Below are positions 13,290-25,974 of a DNA stretch of 64,000 bases, piece after piece. This DNA is from Sequoia sempervirens (lineage: Eukaryota; Streptophyta; Pinopsida; Cupressales; Cupressaceae): NCBI GenBank assembly GCA_007258455.2, contig VDFB02270651.1, positions 491,668,711 through 491,732,710 of the forward strand, written 5' to 3'. The notes below the pieces were generated by a model. The model saw only the letters and a list, made by a program, of their open reading frames with translations. It searched no databases and was not told where the DNA came from. Within the stretch, counting starts at the first letter, position 1; each line of letters opens with the position of its first letter. Made by a program: the position numbers and the translations under genes.

Positions 13290-13730
13290 CCCCTGGTGAG
13301 ACTAAAAATACCCTGTCGGAGGATAATTTTCACCAAAAATTCTGAGACATGGGTTTTGTCTAGAAAAGGATTCTAAGACAACCCACAACGTCAGAATTGT
13401 GAAAACACGTCATTTAGCTTGACATGCAAAGATTCTTTAGTCAAGAACTGCAGGGGTTTGTAGAACTTCCCGGGGCAATTTTTCTTGAGAAAATCTGGAA
13501 CATGGGTTTTGTGCACAACGGAATTCTGAACAAACCCAAATGATTTGATTTCCAAAAAGATGTGATTTTAGCCCACATGCAAATAAATCTTCGGAAAAAA
13601 GCACAGAGCTTCAGAATGAAGGCTACGGGGCAATTTTCTCGAAAAAATCTAAGACGTGGGTTTTGCTGCAAATACTGAAGTATGCGAACCCAAATGACCA
13701 AATTCTGAAAATATGTTGAATTTTTTTGAC
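13290..13730. repeat. Tandem repeat of about 165-170 bp inside C
   Basis: Three related units share (G)GGGCAATTTT...AAATCT..GACATGGGTTTTG...AACCCAAATGA, seen near 13310-13390, 13478-13560 and 13630-13710. They are diverged, with no coding sense. Confidence 0.6.
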
Positions 13731-15089
13731 ATGCGAAGAAAGTACCTAAGGTGAGAAATAGAAGAAATAAGACAGAAGATAGAAAGTTTTGCTTGTCTGC
13801 TTCTGAAAAATCAGCCAACTTCTTCTCTGAAACTTGATAAAACCTGCATGCAAAGTGAAAATAAAGTCTGGAATCTTCTTCCTCTGCACAATCTGAATTT
13901 GTTGCTACGAAGAACGCTGAATTCTGACACCTGTAGCACCTTTAGCTTGCTGGTCGCTCAAGAAGAATATGAACTTCAGAGCAAAAGATGATGAAATAAT
14001 GGATGCCATGACTGAAATATATAGATTTTCATCTTTGAAAATTTGCACTAGGCAAGGAATCCATAAAAAGTGCGCTTGGCTTCTAATTGGACCTCATTTT
14101 AGTTAACTGAAACTCAAATATGCTAATTAAAGTGCCATGCATTAGGGTTTGCCTTTCAAGTCTTCAGTTAACAATTTCATGTGACTTTGACTTCAGTTAG
14201 CAATCTATATTAAATTCGCCATCTTCAAACTTTCTTTAGATTCACAAACTTGAACTTGAGGCGACCCTTTTGATAACTAAAGTTAGCAATCTTGATTGAG
14301 ATGAGAAATTCGCCATTTTCATGCAATAAACACTCTAAAAATAACTACCCTTTCATGACTTTAGTTAACATAGAATGAATGCGCCACTTCACCAATTTGT
14401 GCTAAAAATAGTGACCCTTTTGGAACTTGAGTTGTCATTCCTTAGAAAGTGCGTAGCTTCACTAACTTATGCTTCATCATTCAAACCTAAATATGGCGAC
14501 CCTTTTGATAAGTTCAGTTAAAACAAAAAATGCGCCATACTTCACAAATTAATGCTTCATCACTCATGCCGTCCCTTTTAGAACTTCAGTTGACACTCAA
14601 TGAAGCGGCATCTTTACTAAAACTTCACAATTGCAACCAAATTCGCCATGCATGTAAACTCCAGTTGACATTCAAGAATAATCTTCAGTTAAGTGAACAT
14701 GCAAACAAGTTAACTCAACATGCAAGGTAGTTAACTGAACATGCAAACTAGTTAACTTGACATGTGAACTGAAAGATCACTCAACATGCCAATATATGAA
14801 CTGAAGATGACAACCCAGAAAACGTTTAGTCTAACTACAGTCAGAACTCCAGTTAAGGCGTCCATTCAACTCTCTTTCGAAAATCCAACTTTGAGCTCCT
14901 AAGGCGAATTCCAGACTTAGCCAAATTTCATGAAAATTTAAGCTAAAACCTCTGTCGGGACCTCTGTTCATCCTCTGACACTGGTTGACTGACTTCTCCG
15001 ATTGGCTGGCTGATAGGTGCATTGCAAAGCTGAGTAAAAACTGATCACAAGATATCTTGAGACTACCAACCATAAAACTGACATCTAAA

Positions 15090-15960
15090 GGTTCAAAAAT
15101 CCAAGCGCCATTTTCAAAATCTGCGCTTTTCCTCAAACTTAGTCAAATTTTGACTTATGTATTTCGTACGAAGGGAAAAATAAATCCTTCATAACTTCTG
15201 ATTTATCAACTTTCAGGACTGGATCTCAGATTCACTGCGGAGCTGACCTCATTCTGCATGACAACTGCAAAGGCACATTTCCCCAAAAAACATCATCTGA
15301 GGGGTGAAAAACAAGGGCGCCTTTTTGAGAAACTGCTCTTTTCATTCCAAACTTAGCCATTTCTGGAAACGACAAAAATAATATAAAAACCTCGACTGCA
15401 AGTTGCTGAGTCATTTTCTGATCTGACGGAGACAGGCAACGAAAAGCTGAACGTAACACAGACACATTGAATATTTGATATCATTAGAAAGAAAGCACTA
15501 AAGGCTTGAAAAGCTCAGGCGCCTTTCTCAAAATGTGCTCTTTTGCTTTTTCTTTTGACATTTTGACTAAGATTTGACCCTACGTTTGACCTCAAGTTCA
15601 GGTACTTTAGCAACTTAGATTCACCCACTGACAGATGCGTCGCGAAGTTCGAACAAAAGTGAGACAAACATCTTGGGTGGCATTTAGCCAAAAACCTTCA
15701 TTTGGCACCTCAAAAAGATGGGCGCCTTTCCTAAAAGTTGCGCTTTTCTCCAGTGTTAGCCAATTCTTGCTTTCGCCTCGTTTTGCGCTGTATCTTTCGT
15801 AACTTGCTCGAAACAGGTCCGTTTGACAGGCTTGATAACTCACTGCGAAGCTGACGTGATGTCGAACAAAAGTCTGCTAGAGGTGACAAATCCTAAAAAC
15901 AGGATCTGAGCCCCTAAAAGATAGGGCGCCCATTTGAAAATGTGCTCCCTTCTCCAGAGA
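15090..15960. repeat. Tandem repeat of about 200 bp inside C, GGCGCC core
   Basis: The motif AGGCGCCTTTCTCAAAA..TGTGCTCTTTT and variants appear near 15103, 15316, 15515, 15721 and 15922, spacing 199-213 bp. A related series with GCGCCA cores at 70-90 bp spacing runs through 14210-14700. This resembles the GCGCCC arrays of E and G but is longer in period. Confidence 0.65.
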
Positions 15961-17145
15961 TAGAAAATTTTGGTGATTTTTCTTCATATTTTCACTTTTC
16001 TTAAATCTCTTCAGTAACAGACTGACATGACATTAACACCAACTCCATATTTGAAAACCCCAAAAATGACCTTCTCACATCACTTCACAAGATTAAGACT
16101 CAATTAAGCAAAATGCCTTAGTGAAGCAAAAATTTTGGTTTTGGGTACAACATTAGGCTCCGTTTGGTGACCATGTCGGATACTTACGGCATAGGAGATC
16201 CCTAGAATCTCAGTGTTTCGTAGACCAGTGACTTTATAAGTTGGGCATATGGAGTCAGGACTTTCCCTAATCACCTAAAAACATGAAGTTTCCTAAAAAC
16301 TTAACCTAAAAATTACCTAAAACAAGACTACTTAAATCACGTAAAACACGACATAACATCACAGAACAGGGAAAAACAAAACAACATAACGATAAAGCAT
16401 AAATAAAAATTACTTAAAGAAAACTGTAAAAGCCCTAGGCTCCACAATAAAATTCAATCAAAATAATATTCATCAACTAGATATCGAGAATGAGCTCTTG
16501 CCTCTCTTTTATTCTTTCCTTAAGAGAGCTCAAACACCTTCCTGGCCAATGTGGGATAAAAGATTTATTCCCACATTAAATTACTCACTTAACACACTTT
16601 ATTATATTAAAGTGACTTTGTTATTATAAAGTTACTTTATAACTTTATAATAATATTAAAATATTAAATAAATCACTTAAGTCACTTAAACTTTAATATC
16701 TCTTGATGTACTTGTTTGATTGCTAAGCCGTCTAAGCCAGGAGTCGACTCTCCCTGTTCTCCATGTGATTGGATGCCCGTCTAAAAATAGAAACCCTGAA
16801 CAGTGACTTACTATAAATAGTAAGTATGTGAAACTGAGTCTAGAAACAGTTGCAAAGGCCCAATCACGGTCGACACTGCCAAAAAGCTTTGCTCAGGTGT
16901 CTTTCTATTAATAGGAACCCTGACTCTCCCAAAATAGTAACTTACTATAAATAGTAAGTGTGCCAATCTGAGTCCAATAACCTGTGCAAAAGCCAAAACC
17001 TAAATCTAGCTGAAGAGTAATGTCTCTAAATCACCGGTAACTGCCACAGAAGACCCTCTATCCATAACTGTTAGCCTACGAGGGTCACATGATAGGCTAA
17101 TCCTTACGAACTTTGATGCTCGCAAAATGGGGACATTACAACATC

Positions 17146-17914
17146 CTAGGTTTCATCCTTATCTTTATAACAAATGTTTCTTCAGTATATATTGTACCAT
17201 TTTATTTTTTAATAATAATAAAAATTTAAAACGTACCAAGATTATGTAGATGTGACATAAGAGGTTGCAAAAGAAGAATATTAAGTGGTGTATGTCAATT
17301 TTATGATACCAATGGCAACTAACTATGCATAATGATACAAAAAATGCACAACTATATGAAATCATATAGATCTATACAATTGCATGATTTTTTGTTGACA
17401 AGATTTGAAAACCTTAAAATTTTTTTATTTTGGAAGCAAACCCTATCATGCCTTATATAGATTTATTGGTTTTTGGGTCTTTTGAATTCAATCATGGGGC
17501 TAGCTTGACACTAGGATGCATTGTTTGAGGCTCTTGGTTGAAATTCTCCAAAAAATGGGAAAATAATTGTAGCTCTAAAGTTCTCATACAATGCAAGAGT
17601 TGTTGATCAACCTCATAATAGCCCAAAGATCACCTACAACCAAAACATCTCTCCACACAAGAGAAAAGAAATGTAAATGTTATGAAGCCAAATAATTCAT
17701 TAGATGAAAAAATGAAACTAGTACAATATACAATGAGAAAACTCTTATTATAAAGATAAGGATGAAACTCTAAGACATACTGAGCTCATGACAACTGTCT
17801 TAATCCTATGATATGCCACAAAAAAGTAAATGACTTTAAGTGAGCTTATGTATGTAAGTGTAAATAGGATCTACTATGAAACTAGTTAGGTAATATACTA
17901 TGTTCACACCAACA
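17146..17914. repeat. Remainder of the inverted-repeat element with its right arm
   Basis: After A's right target duplication the host element resumes. The right arm (about 17740-17914) is the imperfect reverse complement of 2760-2889 plus 17146-17180. Paired landmarks are GATAAGGATGAAAC, CCTATGATATG, CTAGTTAGGTAATAT and TGTTCACACCAACA. The unpaired interior, about 17180-17740, is AT-rich and non-coding. Confidence 0.55.
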
Positions 17915-20567
17915 CAATATACCATGCCATCCTATGACTATTATACAAACCATAACATCATACCACTTAATATAGGATTTTTTTTTAACCCTGTTCTCTT
18001 CTTTCCATGGTTGTTGAAAGTAAAACTTAATTTGCATTTGTAATTATTGTTACTTCATTGAACATATGTTTTATGTTTTACAAGTTCCCATGGGGCATGC
18101 AAGACAAAGGATGAACACACACAATGACATATAGAGAGGGCCATTGCTTTATATGGACCCAATATCCTTTTTATGTTTGATTGTTTACTTTCATGCAAAA
18201 GTCTATGAGTAGCTGTTTACTTTGATGTACATGATGATTTTAGGATTTACATCACCTTAAAGGGGGGGAAAATGTAATGGTGAAATTTGCATACCTATGC
18301 AAATTCCCATTTAGTTTTGGGCCCATTTTAAGAGAATTAGGATGGTATAATTACATATTGACAAATGATGCAATCTTATGCAAAGTTGGGTTTATTGGCC
18401 AATCCTTCATTCGTCCTCATTTATACACATTCTCACACATTCAACCTTACCTTATCCATATTCATACATATTCCCATGTATCTAACATTTATCATGCCTA
18501 TTACTGCCCACCATGTTCAAAGATTCATTCATGACCTTGACATTAATGCTCCCTTGTCTCAAGTCAATCTTGTTGGTGCAAGATTGATCTCGCACCACAT
18601 GGAAATGAACCTTGAGTATCAAATTTACAAATTTACACTTTGTTGACCCTTGCCCATTTTATTCTTTCCATGAACTAACTTGGTACACACTTTACATGAC
18701 TTATTGCTATGTAGTAGTATTTAAATATATTCAATGTGCATTCATTTAATCATTGAATATCAAGGACAAATCATTCACCTTTAAGGAGCATTCACTATGG
18801 GAGTCTATTAATTTAGAGAAATAAAAGGAACTTGAATCTATATCATTTCCTTGATCATTTCCACAACTATAAAATTCGTCTTTTTAGATAGTTGACCTAA
18901 GAGAACTTGACCCTAACAATTTGGTAGTTTCCCTAAGGTATTTTTACAAACTACTAGTTCTTAACAATCAACAAAAGGCAAAGAATCCGACAAATCAAGA
19001 AGAAAAAGTGAGCAATTACTCAAATCAAATCCATGCTTGAAAATGACCTTGATTTGGTGATTGAACCAACAATAGAATTTATAGACTCTTATGTTTTGGA
19101 AACAAAATACAAACAAAAAAGATCCATTTTTAATTTCAAGATGCTTTAAAATTGAATTAACATTATTCATCTTCATTGTTTCTAGAACTAAATATATTAA
19201 CCCACATTTAATTTTCTAACTTAATGTTAAATTGTACACATTTTAATCTCAATTATCATTTATTAAACCTAAATTAATTTATAATAATAGATATACACTT
19301 ATTTAATCAACTTAGGAAAGTATATGCACTAGTTAAAAAATAAATTATAAAAGAATAAAAATACACACTTAAACGAAGAAAAGTAAGTTACCTTTTGACT
19401 TGATAACATGATAACTTAGTGTCAAATGATTAGGACGTTTAGATATTTAAACCTTAACTCCCTATACATACACATTGCAACATTGCAACATTAATGATTA
19501 CTATGACAATATTAATTATAAATCCACATTCCAACATTAATGATTAATACGACAATATTAATCAATATTGGCTCATGGATCTAGTTATTTATTTTTATAC
19601 TTTATAAAGTTCTTTATAGTTTTTTATATCTAATTTAAATAGATATATTTATGTGTTTTTCTTCTCAATCTAGGAAGGTCTTTGCCATCCCTAGAAGAGT
19701 GATATATAAATAAATTATTTGTAGATATGCAATAAGTTGATTTTTCTAATATGTTTTTTTTAATATGAAAATTTATCTAACTGTCATTATTGAACTTTTA
19801 ATCCATCATTTCAATATTTAAATGAATTATAAATAATTGATTTTTGTGACATTTTTTTATAAATTATTATAATTTATTTGTTAAGGTGGAATCTTATGGG
19901 AGGGGCTTCCTAAAATATCTTAGATAAGAAATTTTAGGAACGTTTATAAATAATAATTTCTATGGATTTTTTTATAATGGACAAGCTGCAAATTCTAAAC
20001 TCCAAAATTTGAAAGTTGATGATCTGATGATTATTTTTTAGCAAGAAGGAATGTTAAATCTATAATTATATAACTAAATCTAAAACATTACTAATAAGGA
20101 TTTCAAAAAATATAGAAGAATGACATATGATAGCAAAGTTTTAAGAAGCTGACAAGGAAGACTTTCAGTCCTGCCCTAAAAACACCCACTTAAATCTAAA
20201 ATCTATAAAGTAAGAGTTGCTATCCTTTTGTACAAGAATCTAGTTTATTGTGTACCATAATTTTCTCCCCTACTCAATAAAAATAATTCATATAACAGTT
20301 CCATGAAATTCCTTCCTAAGAACTCTTACTATGAAAACACAATTTTGTAATTTCTCTCTAAAACAAGGTGTACAAACTAAATGCATGTGAATTTGGGAAA
20401 AAGAAGATAACTAGTTTTCTTCCAAAATTATGAGTTAAGCATTCAAATGGGCAAGGATATTGAGTGAAGCTATACTATGAAGCAAAATTGTAATGGTTGG
20501 TTATGTACTGTCCAACGCAAATTTTTTTACAGTGGGACCAACACAAAATAGAGGAATATAGAGTAGG
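17915..20567. other. AT-rich DNA without genes, possible truncated LTR at 18272
   Basis: No gene is supported. At 18258-18271 a purine run (AAAGGGGGGGAAAA) is followed directly by TGTAATGG, the layout of a polypurine tract and 3' LTR start on the plus strand. No partner LTR or coding sequence was found, so this is only a candidate. 19460-19560 holds a short repeat of CAACATTAATGATTA. 20280-20567 would include the 3' UTR of the gene to its right. Confidence 0.4.
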
Positions 20568-21272
20568 CTAAGAGGAGAGGATAGCCTTAAGAGCATCATT
20601 GATATGGTGGTACTTAAACTTGAAACCCAACTCGAGAGCTTTTTTTGGCATCACTCTTTGTCCGTCCAATACCTGCACGTATTTCATGTCATGTCAAAAT
20701 AAACACCATTGTTGTGTTATTGTATTTGTTTTAATTTTGGTGGGAGAAGATGAACGAGTAGTTTACCCAGTCTTCGAAATGGGCCACAGCAAAGATGCAA
20801 GTTTTCTACCTACATGGAATAAATTTACACCATTGTTGTGGGCCATTTTCTAGGATGGATAAGCTGCTCTAGTGATGGGTGAAGATACATACAACAGAAG
20901 CACCTTCCCCAAGAAGTGTTTTTACTGCAAATTCTGGTACAGGGAGCCAAGATGGTCGCCCCATTATGTTTCCCAGGCTTTTGCACATTTCCGCAAGTCG
21001 CACTGGATTTGGTGCCGTACCATTGATTACTCCTATCAAAAAGAAAAAAATGGAAGAGGATGACGCAGCTGCCATACCAATGAAAATGAAAAATCCCATT
21101 CTCTAAACATAAAACTGTATTAGGATGCATCCCCTAGAGAAAATTGATCTTTTCTTTCTCAACTTTCTGCACCTTAGTCAAGGCTCAAATTATGATTATA
21201 CCTTGATAAGCTGGGTTTGAGATTGCTTCAATTATAAGGTTAACTAAATCATCCCGATGAATCCACGAAAAC
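20568..21272 (-). CDS. GC1/SulA-like epimerase-family protein (SDR39U1-like), last three exons
   Basis: Three minus-strand exons fit a C-terminal segment: 21272-21202 (71 nt), 21032-20893 (140 nt) and 20672-20568 (105 nt, ending TAG). Introns begin GT and end AG (21201-21033 and 20892-20673), and phases match across both junctions. Conceptual pieces include FSWIHRDDLVNLIIEA, INGTAPNPVRLAEMC, MGRPSWLPVPEFA and VLDGQRVMPKKALELGF, typical of the C-terminal half and DUF1731 tail of SDR39U1/YfcH-type epimerases. In plants this family includes GIANT CHLOROPLAST 1 (GC1, AtSulA), a plastid protein linked to chloroplast division. No stop or frameshift is visible. The N-terminal Rossmann half (GxxGxxG) was not found in the window. 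It may lie beyond a huge intron, or this may be a truncated copy. Confidence 0.82.
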
Positions 21273-21570
21273 CTGCACATGCTTGCACATAAGTTTATTT
21301 ACACTTAGGAACATGTTTAAGTAAACAATGGGAAGAGCTCAATGATTTCAAAATGCAGTTGAGACAGAGAAGATCAAAATCTTATTTCCAGTGACATACA
21401 TGAAAATAATAACTGTTTACATATGCCCATATTTAGTGACGGTTGTCTTTTCCTTTTTGTTGTTATCCACAGACTTGGCATTTGATGTCAGGCCTCGATT
21501 GAAAGCCAGAATAGGATGGTATATGTTAATTATTTAAAGATGAAGATTTACAATTAATATGAAGGGAGTG
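21273..21570. other. Intron or flank of the GC1-like gene
   Basis: The segment directly upstream of the first visible exon ends with a TGTGCAG-type acceptor at 21273. I found no further exon before the copia remains start. The preceding exon should end with two bases of a Trp codon (phase 2). Confidence 0.5.
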
Positions 21571-24500
21571 CAATTAAACTAAGCATTCCTTTAAATGTTT
21601 CGAAGTTCTCTCATCCAAGTGCTTCGGTGAGAATATTTGCTGATTGGTCTGCAGTTGGACAGCATTTGAGTTGTACACTACCAATCTTTCACAAGATATT
21701 CAGTAAAATGAAACTTTGTGGTGATATGTTTTGTTTGATTGTAAAAGACTTTTTTTTGTCATTTTGATTACAGATGTATTATCAATTAGGAGAGATGTTG
21801 ATAAAACTTCAAGAATCCTTCTGATCCATAATTTTCCCCTAGTTGCTTCTGAAGCTGCTATATATTCTACTTCTGCTAAGAACAAAGCTGACAGTGACTT
21901 TAGGAAACAATGAAGTAGATTTCTCATCTTCCAAGTCACTTGCATAATTAAATCTGAATATCTGACTATCTATAATCTACTACCTTGGAGTATTTGAGCC
22001 CATAGGTCTAAGTTCCCTTAAAATATTGAATAACTCTCTTCACTGCTGGCCAATGATTTTCTCTAGGTTATTGCATGAATTTAGAGAGGACTCCAACTGC
22101 AAAAAAAATGTCTAGTTGTGTTTTAATTGCATAAATCAGACTTCTAACAAGTTGTCCATACTTAGGTGCATCAATATACTCTAATATCATCTGGTTTGAG
22201 TTTGAAACTTTGCTCCATAGGAGTACTTAATGGTTTGTAGTTTGACATTCCAAATTTGCTCAAAAGTTCATCAATATATATTTGTTGGGTGATGAATACA
22301 TACTTGGGTTTTTTAATCACTTCAATATCCAAATAGTAATAAAGGTATCCCAAGTTGGCCATTTCAAATCCTTTCTTCAATTCTTCTTTCATAATTGCAA
22401 TGTACTTTTCATTCTTACCAATTATGAATAGATCACCCACATAAACAACTAGATATACAACTGTTATGTCAATCTGTTTGACAAAATGAGTTGTATCATC
22501 AAATTCAAAGTGTTTGAAATTCATTTTCAAGAGGTGTTTGGTGAGGTTTTCATATAATGCTTGTGGTGCTTGCTTCAAATCATACAACAATTTTATAAGA
22601 TTGCACACTTGTTCTTGACCTTTGACCACATATCCTTCTAGTTAAGTCATATACATTGTTTTCTTGAATTCACCATTCAAGAATGCAAATTTCACATTCA
22701 TTTGATTAGCATTCCATCCATTTTGTACTGATAGAGACAACAAAGCACAAATGGTGGTCCACTTTCTTGCAGGTGCAAAGATTTCTTCATAATCTATGCC
22801 CTCTTTTTGAGAATATCCTTTTGCAATAAGCCTTGTTTTATGTTTGTCAAGTGAGTCATCTATTTTGTACTTGTTTCAAAAGACTCACTTGCAATTAATA
22901 TATTTATGACCTAGTGGAGGATCAACAAACTCCCAAGTTACATTTCTCAAAAGAACATCATACTCAATTTGCAAAGCCTTCCTCCAAGCTTCAAAATTTT
23001 TAGCTTCTTTAATGAAAGTTGGTTCTGAGTCTACTATTATATCAATTTCATCAAGATTCCAAGTTAACTTCTTCATTGGATTGAGCTTGTTGCCTTGCCA
23101 AATATGAACTTCTTATTCTTGTCTTACCAATTTCATCAAGTCTCAAATCTTTGAGAATTTGTTGGACTTATTTTTCCGATTTTGTGAAGATCCAAGTTGA
23201 ACTATTGGTGCTTCCATTTCCTCATCATTTAAATCTCCACCGTGTTCCAATGGTTGCCATGTGTTTCTTGAATCCTATTTTCATCTGAAGAAATTTGAAA
23301 ATATTCATGAAAAGTCTACAATTCTAAGGGGATTTCTGCTTCAACAAAGATTCCAAATGTGATTCCAAATTACTTTTCCCCCCTCAAAGTGAGGAATCTT
23401 GCAAGAACGTTCTTTGCAAGGAAAAATCTTGACAAATTTTTCAAGGAGTTGTAACTAGTGCACAACACTAACAATATTTTTGGATGTTTCACAAAATATA
23501 ACATCACGAGCAATAAGAAATTTCTTATTGGCTTCATAATACAACCTATATGATTTTGACGAATTAGAATATCCTAGAAAAATACAGTTATGACTTCAGT
23601 GATCCAGCTTATTTCTTTGCTCCTTGGGAATCAAAGCATAATAGCCAAAAATCCAAAGATGTCAAACAGATGGAGCATGACCAAACAATACTTTATATGG
23701 AGTTTCATGGTGAAAGCAAATGAAAGGGATCTATTGCATAAATAAACAACTATTTCACTGCTTTTTGCCCAAAAATACAACTTTATTCCTTTGAAATATA
23801 ACTTTTCTCTAACCATATCCATGACAATTCTATTCATTCTTTCTATTACACCTTTTTTTTTGGAAGTATTTGGAACATTAAGATTATGGTTGATCCCATT
23901 TTTATTGAAGTAATCCTTAAAAACTTTTGATGTAAACTCTTCACTGTTGTCTATTCAAAGCTGCCAATTGGAGTTTGAGCTTTATTTTCAATCATAATTC
24001 AAAACTTCTTAAAAGTTTCAAAAGATTCAGATTTATTTTGCAAGAAATAAATCCAAGTTATTTCACTATGATCATCAATGAACAACATGAAATACTAACA
24101 TCCTTCAGTAAAAGTTACTGGTAAAGGCCCACAAAAAATAGAGTGAATGAGTTATTACTTTCTTTGCACTCACCAAGTTGAACTAGCTGTATGTTGTTTT
24201 GCCAAAATGCGAGCTTCACTTTTTTCGATGTTTTTGGACAAAGTGGGCAAGCCTACAACACTATTCTTTTGTACAGTTCAAATGCCATAATTAACATTCC
24301 CAAATCTTGCATGCCATAAAAGATTAGCAGAAAGATTACCTTCTTTAGTAATGTAAGTAAAACTCCTCAAAATAGCTGAACCTCTTTGAGTTTTAATAAT
24401 TTCCATCTTCCCAATTGGTAAATGCAACTTGATTATTTGACTTCTTTATGACTACCACTAGTCCATCTTCTGATAAAATGGAGTGGCCTTGTTGCCGAAT

Positions 24501-25230
24501 CAGCATTAGTGACATGTTACGTTGCGATTGAGGAAGATATAGTACATTGTTAAGTACAAAATCTAGAAGTATGTGCAACTTAAGCCAAATGGTTCCTTTT
24601 CCAATAGACTTGAGACTTATTTTATCTAGCAAATAGATATAACCATAAACATCTTCATGAAACTCTTCAAAATAGTCACGTCAAAATGTCATATGTTGTG
24701 GCTCCAATATCTAATGCCCAAGCATCATGCCACGATTCATTCACTAAACTATAGTAGGCATACTCTCATATAAAAAACACAAATTCAACATGATTACTAC
24801 CACATACAAACCAGGTTGTTTTTGATGCCTTATCATCATAGGTGGTTGTATCTTTTTGTTTGAAAGAATTTTCTATCTTATCCCATAATTTTTTGTATTC
24901 ACAGACTTCATGACTACCTTTTTTATCACATTGTTCACAATTTCCCATCAGCTTTTTCCTGGAGGTTCTAAAGTTCTCTGACCCAAGTGTGTCCCATTGT
25001 CCTAAAAAAGAGCCACTATTATTACCAAAATCCGTACCTCTATGAAATTTTTCTTGCAATAAAAACTAAAGTTAATAATCATGTCATTCTTTCCATATTA
25101 TCAATTTCAACTAAGTTGTCTTACACTTAAACCTCCAAGTCATCAAGTGTTGGTCTATTTTTGTTCACTAACAATGTTTGTAGGATGCCTATCAATGAAG
25201 ATTTTTCAAGCTCTAAATGTTGTGTTGAAA
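21570..25230 (-). pseudogene. Ty1/copia retrotransposon remains (gag end to RNase H)
   Basis: Minus-strand pieces appear in copia order: gag tail (25200-25070, RPTLDDLEV-like); zinc knuckle CEQCDKKGSHEVC and a protease-like TTWFVCGSNH (25059-24766); pre-integrase (24632-24393); integrase end MNRIVMDMVREKL..FWA (23837-23631); reverse transcriptase start EPTFIKEA..W..AL..EY (23076-22885); reverse transcriptase core (22629-22171); and RNase H with AEVEYIAASEA, DNTSVIKM and TDQSANILTEALG (21945-21605). The RT catalytic box reads YVGD instead of YVDD. Frameshifts and stops separate all pieces, and no LTR pair was identified. It is clearly dead and lies to the right of the GC1-like exons, possibly in an intron of that gene. 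Confidence 0.88.
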
Positions 25231-25974
25231 ATAACTCCTCCGGCATAGGTAGAAGACGAATGAGATATCAAAAAACAATGACAAGATCTGAACAAAACCC
25301 TGACTAAAGAAAAATGGCTATGGAAAGATTTCACACTTTTAAGGCACACCAACCAATAAGAAACTCTGCCATAAGTGATAATAAGCTTATGAAACTGCAC
25401 CAAGGCAATCAAAGCTGAAATTTTCCTTTTTACAATGGCATGCCAACTCCAAAAGTGCACCAAACATGGTTAAACTTCATGAAAACATGACATGAACAAG
25501 GTGAAAAAAAAAGTATAAAGATCACACATTTTGAGTGTTGTGCCAATCAAAACAACATCTAAGATGGCAGATTTGATTTAAATCATGACAGTAAAAAGAA
25601 GAGAAACAAATGAACTTTGTTGCCGTTTTGAGGTGGCATAACCAAAGGAAAAGTGCAATTTAAAAATGGCAAAAGGTGAGCAAAATCATGACTCATTTAA
25701 TTGTAGAATCATCTAAAGATCATGCCCAACACATAAAGAAAAATGTCATCATGTCACCTTTGCAAGGGTAGAACTAGTGCAAGAATATGATTCAAGTGGT
25801 TATCATTGGTTGAAAACACAACCAAAATTTAAGGTGAAATAAGTAAAAAGGATTTGCTATTTTTACATGGCATCACCATTATAAAGCTACAACCAAAAGT
25901 AGTAGAGGGATATGAAACTTGCAACTAGTGCTTCACTCATTCTATAATGGATCAACTGTTAGTTCACAAACTTA
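25231..25974. other. No gene recognised
   Basis: AT-rich sequence with scattered similar words (AAAAGTGCA, GGCATAACCAA) but no reading frame, terminal repeats or motifs I can assign. Confidence 0.45.

Larger units (their letters stand above)
11527..16427 (-). mobile_element. Insertion C: giant-LTR remnant, minus strand, right flank deleted
   Basis: C begins abruptly inside A's LTR after GCTAT. It starts TGTTGGCG and has a matching ...GTACAACA end at 16152, giving TGTTG/CAACA termini like E and G. Read on the minus strand it would have a U3 of about 3.7 kb, a TATA-like TATATAAATA near 12435-12420 and roughly 0.9 kb of R-U5, the same plan as E and G. No target duplication is found, because the right flank and 589 bp of A's LTR are missing. 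16153-16427 is of unclear origin. No coding sequence is recognised; the 125-codon minus frame at 13441-13818 lies in tandem repeats. Confidence 0.6.
6851..17140 (-). repeat. 5' LTR of element A, split by B and C
   Basis: LTR segments lie at 6851-7456, 11278-11526 and about 16428-17140 and match the 3' LTR in order. The minus-strand start is at 17140. It has the same head hairpin (17071-17078 with 17093-17100) and dyads (16807-16824 and 16941-16958). The part equal to 3742-4330 of the partner is absent, so C's insertion was accompanied or followed by a deletion. Confidence 0.88.
2885..17145 (-). mobile_element. Element A: non-autonomous gypsy-type LTR retrotransposon, nested
   Basis: Element A spans 2890-17140 and is flanked by a perfect 5-bp duplication ACATC (2885-2889 and 17141-17145). 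Read on the minus strand it has a 5' LTR at 17140-6851, a primer site at 6849-6838 matching initiator tRNA-Met, a 1.8-kb internal region, a purine-rich tract at about 5060-5049 and a 3' LTR at 5048-2890. The 3' LTR is 2,159 bp. The 5' LTR pieces total 1,568 bp, and a 589-bp block (3742-4330 of the partner) is missing where C sits, so the two LTRs agree in length once this is allowed for. No reverse transcriptase or integrase is present. Insertions B and C lie inside the 5' LTR. Confidence 0.92.

Noticed and set aside
18258..18646. Confident LTR element starting at 18272
   Set aside because: Only a purine run followed by TGTAATGG supports it; no partner LTR, coding or duplication was found.
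20599..21106. Plus-strand frames over the GC1-like exons
   Set aside because: The minus strand explains the region with matching exons, splice sites and phases.
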